Made by a program: the position numbers and the translations under genes. Positions 1 to 8,362 of a stretch of 64,000 nucleotides of DNA are shown here, piece after piece; within the stretch, counting starts at the first letter, position 1, and each line of letters opens with the position of its first letter. Source of the DNA: an uncultured Algoriphagus sp. (GTDB taxonomy: Bacteria > Bacteroidota > Bacteroidia > Cytophagales > Cyclobacteriaceae); assembly GCA_903952135.1 (NCBI GenBank), contig CAJBER010000051.1:1-64000 (forward strand). Direction: 5' to 3'. The notes beneath the pieces are model-generated. The model ran no database searches and was not told the DNA's origin. It saw only the letters and a program-made list of their open reading frames with translations.

Positions 1-851
1 ATGTCTCGGATGTAACTCATCTGACTTACATTACTTGGAAAGTTGAGATCCTGTCCGAGTACTTGGTAGCCCGTCACTAAGATTTGCGCGTTTCCAAATC
101 GATCGGATAGCGCATTGATATATTCTTGCACATACTCCGAGGAGGGTGAAGTGGTGATGACTGTCAAAAGGTATTCGGGTTGGTGCAACTTGTACACGGC
201 CAGTAAGTCGTCATTGGGAGTGCTTTGTCCCAAATAGATCACTTTATGGCCCTTGGATTTGATCAAGTAGCTTGCAAAAAGGATGGAGATCTCGTGCAGT
301 TCACCTTCAGGAAGATAAAGTAAGAACTTTTTGCCTCCGCGCTGTGGAATCTGCCCATCGATGGCCACAATTAACTTTTGTCGTACCAGATTGGAGATAA
401 AATGCTCCTGTGCTGGATTGATGGCCCCCGTCTGCCAAAGCACGCCGATCTTGGACATGAAGGGATAAATGACGTTGAGCATGGTTTGCTCAAAACCCAG
501 TTTGATGATGTTGGTGCTCAATATTTTATCAAAGCGCTCCTCATCCATTTCGATCATGCAGATCGTCAAGGCATGAATCTGGTCGTCGTGAGTCAAGGAA
601 CGATCGGTGAGCTTCATGACTTCCTCACGCAATTCGTTCGGTGCCATGGAGGCAATTTTGCTGATTTTGACCCCATTGTCATTGAGCAGGGCCACGTTTA
701 AGATCAACTTCAAGTCGTCATCGTCATAGAAGCGGATATTAGTATCCGTTCGTTTTGGCTGCAGCAAATTGTACCGCTGCTCCCATATCCGTAGCGTATG
801 GGCCTTGATGCCTGATAATTGTTCGAGATCTTTGATTGAATACGTGCTCAC
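1..851 (-). CDS. MerR-family transcriptional regulator with C-terminal cobalamin (B12)-binding domain, CarH/LitR-like; truncated at window start
   Basis: Manual minus-strand translation from GTG at 851: VSTYSIKDLEQLSGIKAHTLRIWEQRYNLLQPKRTDTNIRFYDDDDLKLILN... (MerR HTH), then LWQTGAINPAQEHFISNLVRQKL and LPEGELHEISILFASYLIKSKGHKVIYLGQSTPNDDL (B12-binding fold). Not in ORF track because it runs off the edge. GTG overlaps the crtZ stop (TAGTG). Confidence 0.88.
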   Translation of the reverse strand, partial: MSTYSIKDLEQLSGIKAHTLRIWEQRYNLLQPKRTDTNIRFYDDDDLKLILNVALLNDNGVKISKIASMAPNELREEVMKLTDRSLTHDDQIHALTICMIEMDEERFDKILSTNIIKLGFEQTMLNVIYPFMSKIGVLWQTGAINPAQEHFISNLVRQKLIVAIDGQIPQRGGKKFLLYLPEGELHEISILFASYLIKSKGHKVIYLGQSTPNDDLLAVYKLHQPEYLLTVITTSPSSEYVQEYINALSDRFGNAQILVTGYQVLGQDLNFPSNVSQMSYIRD

Positions 852-1294
852 TACTCCTCCTTGTTAAAGAATTGTTTGGGGACTAAAAATAAACCAAAAG
901 AAACTGCATCCTCCTTTTGGTTGGTTTTGTGATGTGCCTGATGTGCCTTGTAGATTCCCTTCAAAACAGGATGCTTGGGTTTGCTAAACCACCGCAAGCG
1001 GCGGTGAACCAGCACGTCATGCAATACAAAATAGAGCATGCCGTACAAGCTTATCCCTACACCCATCCAAAATCGGTAGTCCAATTGCTCCACTCCGAAA
1101 AAGATCAACACCACCGCAATGCTTCCAAATAGCAGGGAAAACAGGTCGTTCCATTCAAAAAAAGAATGGGAAGGCTGGTGATGGGTCTTGTGAATCATCC
1201 AAAGAGGACCATGCATCAAATACTTATGAATAAACCAGCCAGAGAGTTCCATGGCGGCAAATCCAAGAGCGATATAGACGATAGACATCAACAT
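851..1294 (-). CDS. crtZ: beta-carotene hydroxylase CrtZ (fatty acid hydroxylase superfamily)
   Basis: MLMSIVYIALGFAAMELSGWFIHKYLMHGPLWMIHKTHHQPSHSFFEWND...VLHDVLVHRR...KAHQAHHK: His-box pattern of CrtZ. ORF track start (1414) overlaps the upstream gene; ATG at 1294 more likely. Confidence 0.88.
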   Translation of the reverse strand: MLMSIVYIALGFAAMELSGWFIHKYLMHGPLWMIHKTHHQPSHSFFEWNDLFSLLFGSIAVVLIFFGVEQLDYRFWMGVGISLYGMLYFVLHDVLVHRRLRWFSKPKHPVLKGIYKAHQAHHKTNQKEDAVSFGLFLVPKQFFNKEE

Positions 1295-1353
1295 AACTAA
1301 TGAAACACGGGTAGCGACTAAATTGTTATGGATTAGTTTGTTTAACCAACGAG

Positions 1354-2019
1354 TTAAGAAATAACCGTAAAATTTAAAAGTGTGAAAAAGAGAATCCAAG
1401 TGATCAAAAGCCAAGTGGCCAATGGATTGTATTTTTCAAATTTGGCTTTCCGCCAGATGAGCTGAATTAGGAAGGACACTCCAAACCAACCTAGGTAATT
1501 GCTGACCGGAATGATGTCCCACTTCCATGCCCAAAAATTAAGTGATACGGCCACAGGCTCCAAGATGTAATCCAATGCAGTCATGGCGGTGGCACCCAAA
1601 AAGGCCGCATACCAATCGTTGGGAATCTTGTGGAATACCGATCCTGTCAAGTAACTCAGCACAAACCAGTTGACCCCAATCACCAAAGGGACTTCCCACA
1701 GCATCACACCCAAAGTAGGTCCATATACATAGTCCCCATACAAATAGCCGGTGTGGATTCCGATCAATTCGGATCCAAAACCAATCCAAAATGCTGCCGC
1801 TCCAAAAATGGGAAAGGAATCTGTCCACCCTCGGTGATAGACCAAAATAAGTCCCATCGTGGCCAACAAATGAAAGGGAGTCAAGGCTAAAAATAGGTCT
1901 CGGTACTCCGGAAGGCTTAGTCCAATGGCGCCGACTACATGGAAGGCAACCAAGATAAGTTTGCCAATCCCCACGCGTGACCACCTATTGTTTACTTCAG
2001 AAGAATCGATTTTATGCAT
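1354..2019 (-). CDS. carotenoid biosynthesis protein (DUF422/CruF-like membrane protein)
   Basis: MHKIDSSEVNNRWSRVGIGKLILVAF...FGSELIGIHTGYLYGDYVYGPTLGVMLWEVPLVIGVNWF...ALDYILEPVAVSLNFWAWKW; multi-TM. Extension to 2466 in the ORF track is antisense to the next gene, so rejected. Confidence 0.8.
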   Translation of the reverse strand: MHKIDSSEVNNRWSRVGIGKLILVAFHVVGAIGLSLPEYRDLFLALTPFHLLATMGLILVYHRGWTDSFPIFGAAAFWIGFGSELIGIHTGYLYGDYVYGPTLGVMLWEVPLVIGVNWFVLSYLTGSVFHKIPNDWYAAFLGATAMTALDYILEPVAVSLNFWAWKWDIIPVSNYLGWFGVSFLIQLIWRKAKFEKYNPLATWLLITWILFFTLLNFTVIS

Positions 2020-2115
2020 AGTTCGGAGACCGTGAGGGGGATTCCATTTGGGATTCCTAACTTTGTGGGCTAGAAATTGTTCTACGCAAAAGTAATAAAA
2101 CCAAAGACCAGAGCC

Positions 2116-2418
2116 ATGATTCTCTACAATATTACCTTTAACCTGAGCCCAGCAATTGAGGAGGACTTTATCTCCTGGATGAAATCCACCCACATTCCCG
2201 AGGTCTTGGCTACAGGGATCTTCCATCATCATGTCTTCTACCGCTTGGTCCATCATTCCGAGGATGGCTCGGTCAACTATTGCATTCAATATTTTACGGA
2301 GTCCATGGATCGCATGCTTCAGTACGAACGAATGCATGCGCCTGCTTTGCGCACCAAAACCCAAGAGCGGTATCATGATCAAGCCATCGCTTTTCGTACC
2401 TTGTTGGAAACGATCTAA
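2116..2418 (+). CDS. DUF4286 family protein
   Basis: MILYNITFNLSPAIEEDFISWMKSTHIPEVLATGIFHHHVFYRLVHH...; 100 aa, typical Bacteroidota family. Confidence 0.75.
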   Translation: MILYNITFNLSPAIEEDFISWMKSTHIPEVLATGIFHHHVFYRLVHHSEDGSVNYCIQYFTESMDRMLQYERMHAPALRTKTQERYHDQAIAFRTLLETI

Positions 2419-2421
2419 GCC

Positions 2422-2889
2422 ATGTCCAACGCCATCAAACTCTTTGTCAGCCTGCTCCTCCCACAAATCGCGGGAGGATTAGGGGCATTTTTTACCCTGA
2501 GCTCCGTCCAAACCTGGTACCTGACACTCAACAAACCATCTTGGAATCCACCCAGCTGGCTTTTCGGTCCGGTATGGACCACGCTCTATGTGTTGATGGG
2601 GATCGCCTGTTTTCTGATATGGAAAAGCAACCATCCTTTCAAAAAGCAAGCTCTGATCCTGTACTCTGTGCAGCTTTTCCTCAACTTTCTCTGGTCACCT
2701 GCATTTTTTGGAGCCCAAAACCCACTACTAGGCCTTGTTGTAATTATCCCGATGTGGGTTTCAATACTTGCTTGCATCTTGAAGTTTCGCCAAATCAATT
2801 CTTGGTCCGCCGCTTTGTTGATTCCTTACCTCCTTTGGGTAAGTTTCGCGACGGTACTGAATGCGACCATCTGGTCCCTCAACCCATAA
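2422..2889 (+). CDS. tspO: TspO/MBR (tryptophan-rich sensory protein) family
   Basis: GGLGAFFTLSSVQTWYLTLNKPSWNPPSWLFGPVWTTLYVLMGIACFLIW...LNFLWSPAFFG: canonical TspO motifs, 5 TM. Confidence 0.9.
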   Translation: MSNAIKLFVSLLLPQIAGGLGAFFTLSSVQTWYLTLNKPSWNPPSWLFGPVWTTLYVLMGIACFLIWKSNHPFKKQALILYSVQLFLNFLWSPAFFGAQNPLLGLVVIIPMWVSILACILKFRQINSWSAALLIPYLLWVSFATVLNATIWSLNP

Positions 2890-2891
2890 AA

Positions 2892-2918
2892 AAGCCAGTC
2901 AGGATAACTGACTGGCTT
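2892..2918 (-). terminator. Rho-independent terminator-like hairpin
   Basis: AAGCCAGTCAG-GATAA-CTGACTGGCTT perfect 11-bp stem; A-run on left gives a U-tract on the minus strand. Confidence 0.7.
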
Positions 2919-3019
2919 AATTGAATTTGTTTTTTAATCATCAACTTTTCCCACTGGGAAAAATTTTTGAGGTTCGAGATATCGTGCTGTCGACTGTGGT
3001 CCGTCGACCAAACTTCATG

Positions 3020-6000
3020 CTACTCTTTTACCGAAGTAGTCACCTTAGGTGCTGGCTTGGTCCACTGACTGGCATCCAGTTTACGTGGTGTAGGCAGGAT
3101 TTCGTCCAAGGTTCCTCCATCATACACGCGACCGTCTTTCACCACGTGGGTGATGGTGTTTGTATTTCGAATGTTCTCCAATGGATTTTTGTCTAGGATT
3201 ACCAAGTCGGCCAATTTGCCCGTCTCAATACTTCCTAATTCCTTATCCAAACCAAGTGCTTCTGCTCCCAAGATGGTTGCTACCTTCAAGGCATCTAGGT
3301 TTTTCATATCTCCACTTGCGATGGACCAAAGCTCCCAGTGGTAGCCTAGTCCTTGAAGCTGTCCATGCGATCCTACGCCAGCAATACCTCCTTGCGTGAT
3401 GATGGAATTTACTCCTTGGGCATGCTTTTGGAAGACATGGTCTTCTGGAGCAAACCAGCCTCCAAGTCCACCCACTCTTCTACGAGCCTTCTCATTGAGT
3501 TCATTGTAAGGAGTAAAGTGGTTGAGCTTTGGATCGTGAAGCGGGCTTTCCGTGGTGTAGTAGAAGTTTTCTGCCCATGGACCTCCGTAAGCCACTAAGA
3601 GTGTAGGCGTGTAAGCCATCTTGCTTTTGGCCACGGTCTGGGTTACGTCCTTGTACAATGGGAACACAGGAATGGAGTGTTCGTGACCTGGATAGCCATC
3701 AAAAAGCTGGGTCATGTTGAGTTTGTAGTCCAATCCACCTTCGGTTGTAGGCATCAATTTCTGCTCTTTCGAAGCCATGATTACCCACTGACGATGCTGT
3801 CTGTTGCCCACCAAGTACATTTTGATGTATTGGGTATTGTAGTACTTGCTGTATTGCTTGAGCACGCTCTTGGTTTGCTCCAACGACTTCAGGTTGTACA
3901 TCCAGTAGCCCACACCAGGACCCGTTGAATACACACGTGGTCCAGGGATCATGCCTGATTCCACCATGTCGCCATAGGTAAGTACGTCTGTGGTTGCTGT
4001 TTGTGGATCACGAGTGGTGGTCACCCCATACGCCAAGTTGGCGGCATAGATCCACACCGAGTTTTTATGCAATCCCCAAGTAGGCCACATGTGCGCATGG
4101 GTATCGATAAATCCAGGGGTGATGGTTTTGCCAGAGGCATCGATCACTTTCGCGCCTGCAGCATCCAAGGTGCCTGTTTTTCCTACCGCTTTGATTCGGT
4201 TGTTCTCAATGAGGATGTCTCCTTGTTCGATGACCTCATCTCCCTTCATGGTGACAATTCGTGCATTTTGAAGTAAGATGCTTCCTTTAGGGGTATCCTT
4301 GGCAAAGAAAACCTTTACCTGCTGCTCGCTAGGGCTATAGCTTTCTTTCTTTTTGAGATCCGCCTTGTGGAGGCTGTCTGCTTTGAATAGGGAATCGATT
4401 CGCTTCTTGTCTGCCTTGGCCAAAGAGTCCGCCATTTTAACGGCAGCCTCTCCTTTAGCTTTCAAGGTGCTCACGCTATCCGCATCAAAGCGAATCTTAT
4501 CTTTCTTGGCAGTTTTGACGGAGTCTTCCACAAATTCTGCTCTACTGATGTCATACACCCAGTGTCCATTTCCTAGGGACCAGTGTACTTTTTTGCCATT
4601 GGCTTCCCAATAAGGCCATTCTCCACCGATCTCGGTCAATTGTCTGGACGGGAAGTTACTTGCACTCGGCTCGGCTACGTTGATGGTAGGCACTTTGCCT
4701 GCTGTAGGGATGGTGACCACGTAGACGTTGTTGTTGATTTGAGCCAAGGCCTTATTACCTACTGGAGCCATGTAAATCGTGCTCGCACTGGCAGGCATCA
4801 TGTTGGGCTCGCGAGAGTTGGATCCTTCAGGAAGCATGCAGTAGTTGACTGCATCGGCATTCGAAAATGCCTTGCCCATCACGTAGCGCACATCGCTGCC
4901 ATGATCGTGTCCTGCATGCTCTGGGTCAGCGGCCGAACCAAAAGGAGTGATCCCTGTGATGCGCGCATGAATTTTTTCGTCTGTTCCATCCCACTTGACG
5001 CTAAGGAGTGCACCTCCTCCTCCGTTGAGGAAGATGCGGCTGGTGTCTTGGGTAAAGTGCGCATTGCCGTAATTTCCGGCATCCATCACTTTGCGGAAGG
5101 CACCTCCTGCAGCAGGAATCCATACCAACTCTCCTTCAGAACCATCCACAAATGGTCCTTCTGCATCAATCAAAGCTCTTTTTGGACCTTTGAATACAAG
5201 GATTCTGTTTTTAGGACCCCATACTGGGCCTGAATAAAATGCAGACTCTGTGGTGACCTTGGTGACTACACCTTTGTCTCCAAGACTGGCTTTGTATAGG
5301 CTTCCACCATTTTTTTCTTCCCAAGTCACGAAGGTCAATTGGCTGCCATCTGGACTCCAGGCAGGCATGGCTTCGGTAAACTCATGTTTGGTCACACGCT
5401 TGGGCGTACCGTTTGGATAGTCCATTACATACAGACGGTTGAGTGCGGTGAACGCTAGTTTTTTCCCGTCCGGTGAAGGAACTGCATCACGGATCTGGTT
5501 GGCCATCTTGTGTGTGGTGTCTGGAATTTCGTAATTGAAATACAAGCGAGGACCCATGGCGACATTCACATCCGCCTGGAAAGGGATCTCTGTGGCAGCA
5601 CTTCCATCTACTGGAAGTTTCCAGAATTTTCCACCATAAGAAGCAATTACGTGCTTGCTGTCTGGAGTAAAGGCCATGGCAGGAAGGACTCCTTGTGGAG
5701 CGATGGACTCTTGTTCATCCCGCTGTACAGGGTAAGCAAGCCATTTTTCGTCGCCAGTTTTCAGGTTTCGGATGACCAAACCCGTCTTATCCTCCCATCT
5801 GGTACCATAGACCATCCAGTTGCCATCCTTACTCAAGGTTGGAGTAAAGGCGGATCCGTAGCGCGAAGTGATGCTGGTGATTTTTCCCTTGTCAAAATCG
5901 TAGAAGCCGATTTGGTACTGAGGAAGTGTGGCATTGTAATTCCAAGAACCGGTTCTCCAAGAGAAATACACTTTCTTTCCGTCAGGACTTACAAAGGGAT

Positions 6001-6634
6001 CGATAGTCTTCATCGTTGCAGGGGCATCGTTGAGTTGGATTCCTCCACCCCCATCTTTGTGGTACATCCATAGTTTGGATACTCGTCTTCCTTTGGATAC
6101 GATGATGTACTCTCCATCTGGAGCCCAATGGGCTCCGGGCACGTCCCCCGTCTTGTCTTTGGTCACCTGTACGGTGTCCTTTTTCACTAGATCGATGTAC
6201 CAGAGGTTGTCATTTCCTGCACGGTCAGAGGTAAACAAGAGTTTGTTGCCATCTGGGGAATAACGTGGGTGGGTTTCGTAGGCCATACCCGAAGTGAACG
6301 GAGTGGCTTTGCCCCCTTCTAGTGGCATGGTATAAATATCTCCCATCAAGTCAAAGGCGATGGTTTTGCCATCTGGACTTACGTCCAAACTCATCCAAGT
6401 ACCTTCGGCAGTGGTGAAACTTACTTCTCGCTCAGGCTTGAGGGGAAGGTCTTTGAATTTTGGGTAACTCTTGAGTGAGTCTTTTTTGGTGCTATCCGAC
6501 TGAACGGACTCGGTGTCTAAATTGGGAAAAAGAAATTCCGTTGTTTTAGGCATCCAAGCAGCCATGCTTACCGTTGCCCCCAAGGCAAGGAGTAAGGCGG
6601 GATGGGTTATTTTTTTCATGTGGCTAAGATTCAA
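3020..6634 (-). CDS. secreted TolB/PD40 beta-propeller amidohydrolase (1204 aa)
   Basis: N-term signal peptide, repeated SPDGKxxxF motifs, then TPGFIDTHAHMWPTWG... ETGKLADLVILDKNPLENI (amidohydrolase). Confidence 0.88.
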   Translation of the reverse strand: MNLSHMKKITHPALLLALGATVSMAAWMPKTTEFLFPNLDTESVQSDSTKKDSLKSYPKFKDLPLKPEREVSFTTAEGTWMSLDVSPDGKTIAFDLMGDIYTMPLEGGKATPFTSGMAYETHPRYSPDGNKLLFTSDRAGNDNLWYIDLVKKDTVQVTKDKTGDVPGAHWAPDGEYIIVSKGRRVSKLWMYHKDGGGGIQLNDAPATMKTIDPFVSPDGKKVYFSWRTGSWNYNATLPQYQIGFYDFDKGKITSITSRYGSAFTPTLSKDGNWMVYGTRWEDKTGLVIRNLKTGDEKWLAYPVQRDEQESIAPQGVLPAMAFTPDSKHVIASYGGKFWKLPVDGSAATEIPFQADVNVAMGPRLYFNYEIPDTTHKMANQIRDAVPSPDGKKLAFTALNRLYVMDYPNGTPKRVTKHEFTEAMPAWSPDGSQLTFVTWEEKNGGSLYKASLGDKGVVTKVTTESAFYSGPVWGPKNRILVFKGPKRALIDAEGPFVDGSEGELVWIPAAGGAFRKVMDAGNYGNAHFTQDTSRIFLNGGGGALLSVKWDGTDEKIHARITGITPFGSAADPEHAGHDHGSDVRYVMGKAFSNADAVNYCMLPEGSNSREPNMMPASASTIYMAPVGNKALAQINNNVYVVTIPTAGKVPTINVAEPSASNFPSRQLTEIGGEWPYWEANGKKVHWSLGNGHWVYDISRAEFVEDSVKTAKKDKIRFDADSVSTLKAKGEAAVKMADSLAKADKKRIDSLFKADSLHKADLKKKESYSPSEQQVKVFFAKDTPKGSILLQNARIVTMKGDEVIEQGDILIENNRIKAVGKTGTLDAAGAKVIDASGKTITPGFIDTHAHMWPTWGLHKNSVWIYAANLAYGVTTTRDPQTATTDVLTYGDMVESGMIPGPRVYSTGPGVGYWMYNLKSLEQTKSVLKQYSKYYNTQYIKMYLVGNRQHRQWVIMASKEQKLMPTTEGGLDYKLNMTQLFDGYPGHEHSIPVFPLYKDVTQTVAKSKMAYTPTLLVAYGGPWAENFYYTTESPLHDPKLNHFTPYNELNEKARRRVGGLGGWFAPEDHVFQKHAQGVNSIITQGGIAGVGSHGQLQGLGYHWELWSIASGDMKNLDALKVATILGAEALGLDKELGSIETGKLADLVILDKNPLENIRNTNTITHVVKDGRVYDGGTLDEILPTPRKLDASQWTKPAPKVTTSVKE

Positions 6635-6995
6635 GCAAGTAATCTACGGCGAAGATTTGATTTTCGAAAAAAATACAGGTTTTGGTTCCGATATCTAGTG
6701 AGGAGCAAAAGCTTTTCCATTCTTGAAGTGGCGCAATTGTGAGTAAAAACGGCTTTTATTACCACATGAAGATTTTCCCTCAAATTGGGACAAGTTTTTA
6801 GTACTTCGATTCCTATTTAAAAAGCAACTACTTTGGCATTTAGCCAAAATCAACGTTTCTTGCTTGCATTTCCCGTATAGACCGATAGGAAAGGGTTGTT
6901 TTTAAAGGGGATAGATTTTTATTGGGACTTCCCGGGTAACTAAAGGAAAAATTACCTTCTCAATCCCTCACCTTGGAATGACCCTATAAACCCAA

Positions 6996-8219
6996 ATGCG
7001 AATGAAAAAATTTGTATGGCTCCCGGTTTTATTTCTTTTGTGTATAGGTTGTGAAACATCAAGCCAAGAGGAGATCCCGCTTCCGCCCACCGAATTGAAG
7101 GCAACTGTAGTTTCTACGAATCAAGTCGATTTGTCTTGGAAGGACAATGCAACCAATGAAACAGCCTATAAAATTGAACGAAAGACGGACTCAGGCAACT
7201 TTAGTGAGATAGGGGCGACTTCCAAAGACGTGACTATTTTTTCTGATCAAACTGTGACCTTTAATACCACCTACACCTACAGGGTCTACAGTTCCAATCA
7301 AGATGGGAAATCCATCCTGTATTCCAATGAAGTAACTGTGAAGACGGTTAGTGGGCCCAAACTATCCACTACCTCGGTCACCGAAGTATCGGCGATTGGC
7401 GCAAAATCTGGAGGAAACATTACCTCAGATGGAGGGTCTCCGATTACCGCTAGAGGGGTGGTTTGGAGTACCGAAACTGCGCCGACTATTGCTTTAGTAA
7501 CCAAAACAAGTGATGGAACTGGTACTGGAACCTTCCAAAGCACAGTTACAGGCCTCGCTGGAAACACCAAATACTACGTCAGAGCCTATGCTACTACCAG
7601 CTCAGAAACTTCTTATGGAGAAGACAAAGAGTTTACCACCTTACCGGAGAATACCGTAGTTGGTGCAAATGGGAAGGTTTGGATGGACCGTAATTTAGGG
7701 GCGTCCCAAGTTGCTACCTCTAGTACGGATTCTGCAGGATTTGGGGATCTTTACCAGTGGGGAAGAGCTAAAGATGGCCATCAACTAAGAACTTCTGCCA
7801 CAACGGCTACCTTGGCGATTGTTGACAAGCCTGCAACAAGTGATTTTATCACGAGTAAGACAGGAACTCAAGATTGGCGTAATCCCCAGAATTCAACCTT
7901 ATGGCAAGGGCTGAATGGTACCAATAATCCTTGTCCGACAGGATTCCGATTACCTACTGTAGCAGAATGGAACCTAGAAATCGCTGGATGGAACAGCAAC
8001 ACTAACGTTGGCGCCTTTGTCTCTTCGTTGAAATTACCCATGGCAGGTAGCCGATCTGCTAGTACTGGAGACATTTCTTTGGCAGGGTCTGGGGGCTATT
8101 ATTGGACGAGTACGGTGGATGGAACCAGATCACGTGTAGTTGTAATCAATGAAACTCAAGCGTTTGTAAGCACTTCAGTCAGAGGAGATGGAAAATCCGT
8201 TCGCTGTATCCGGAACTAA
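6996..8219 (+). CDS. lipoprotein with fibronectin type III domain and C-terminal FISUMP (major paralogous) domain
   Basis: LLCIGCETSSQEE lipobox; PPTELKATVVSTNQVDLSWKDNATNETAYKIER FN3; NGKVWMDRNLGAS...CPTGFRLPTVAEW...GYYWTST...VRCIRN FISUMP. Confidence 0.85.
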   Translation: MRMKKFVWLPVLFLLCIGCETSSQEEIPLPPTELKATVVSTNQVDLSWKDNATNETAYKIERKTDSGNFSEIGATSKDVTIFSDQTVTFNTTYTYRVYSSNQDGKSILYSNEVTVKTVSGPKLSTTSVTEVSAIGAKSGGNITSDGGSPITARGVVWSTETAPTIALVTKTSDGTGTGTFQSTVTGLAGNTKYYVRAYATTSSETSYGEDKEFTTLPENTVVGANGKVWMDRNLGASQVATSSTDSAGFGDLYQWGRAKDGHQLRTSATTATLAIVDKPATSDFITSKTGTQDWRNPQNSTLWQGLNGTNNPCPTGFRLPTVAEWNLEIAGWNSNTNVGAFVSSLKLPMAGSRSASTGDISLAGSGGYYWTSTVDGTRSRVVVINETQAFVSTSVRGDGKSVRCIRN

Positions 8220-8309
8220 CCAATGGAAATTCTTCCTTGCTTGACTTACCCTTTTTAGCGGGGCTTTCTAGCATGAGCGAAGTACGCTACCTATACTCGA
8301 AAAAATCAA

Positions 8310-8343
8310 AAGGGCCCTGAACTAGTACAAGTTCAGGGCCCTT
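8310..8343. terminator. bidirectional terminator-like hairpin
   Basis: AAGGGCCCTGAACT-AGTACA-AGTTCAGGGCCCTT, perfect 14-bp stem between convergent genes. Confidence 0.8.
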
Positions 8344-8362
8344 CTGCTGTCAAGTAGTGTGC

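Noticed and set aside
2020-2466. N-terminal extension of the DUF422 ORF up to 2466
   Set aside because: Antisense to the DUF4286 gene and the start of tspO; conserved start is MHKID at 2019.
4583-5233. 216-aa plus-strand ORF
   Set aside because: Antisense to the amidohydrolase gene; no recognisable motif.
6832-6848. TTTGGC-ATTTA-GCCAAA inverted repeat upstream of the FN3/FISUMP lipoprotein
   Set aside because: Short arms, no promoter or U-tract context; could be chance in a 350-bp AT-rich intergenic region.
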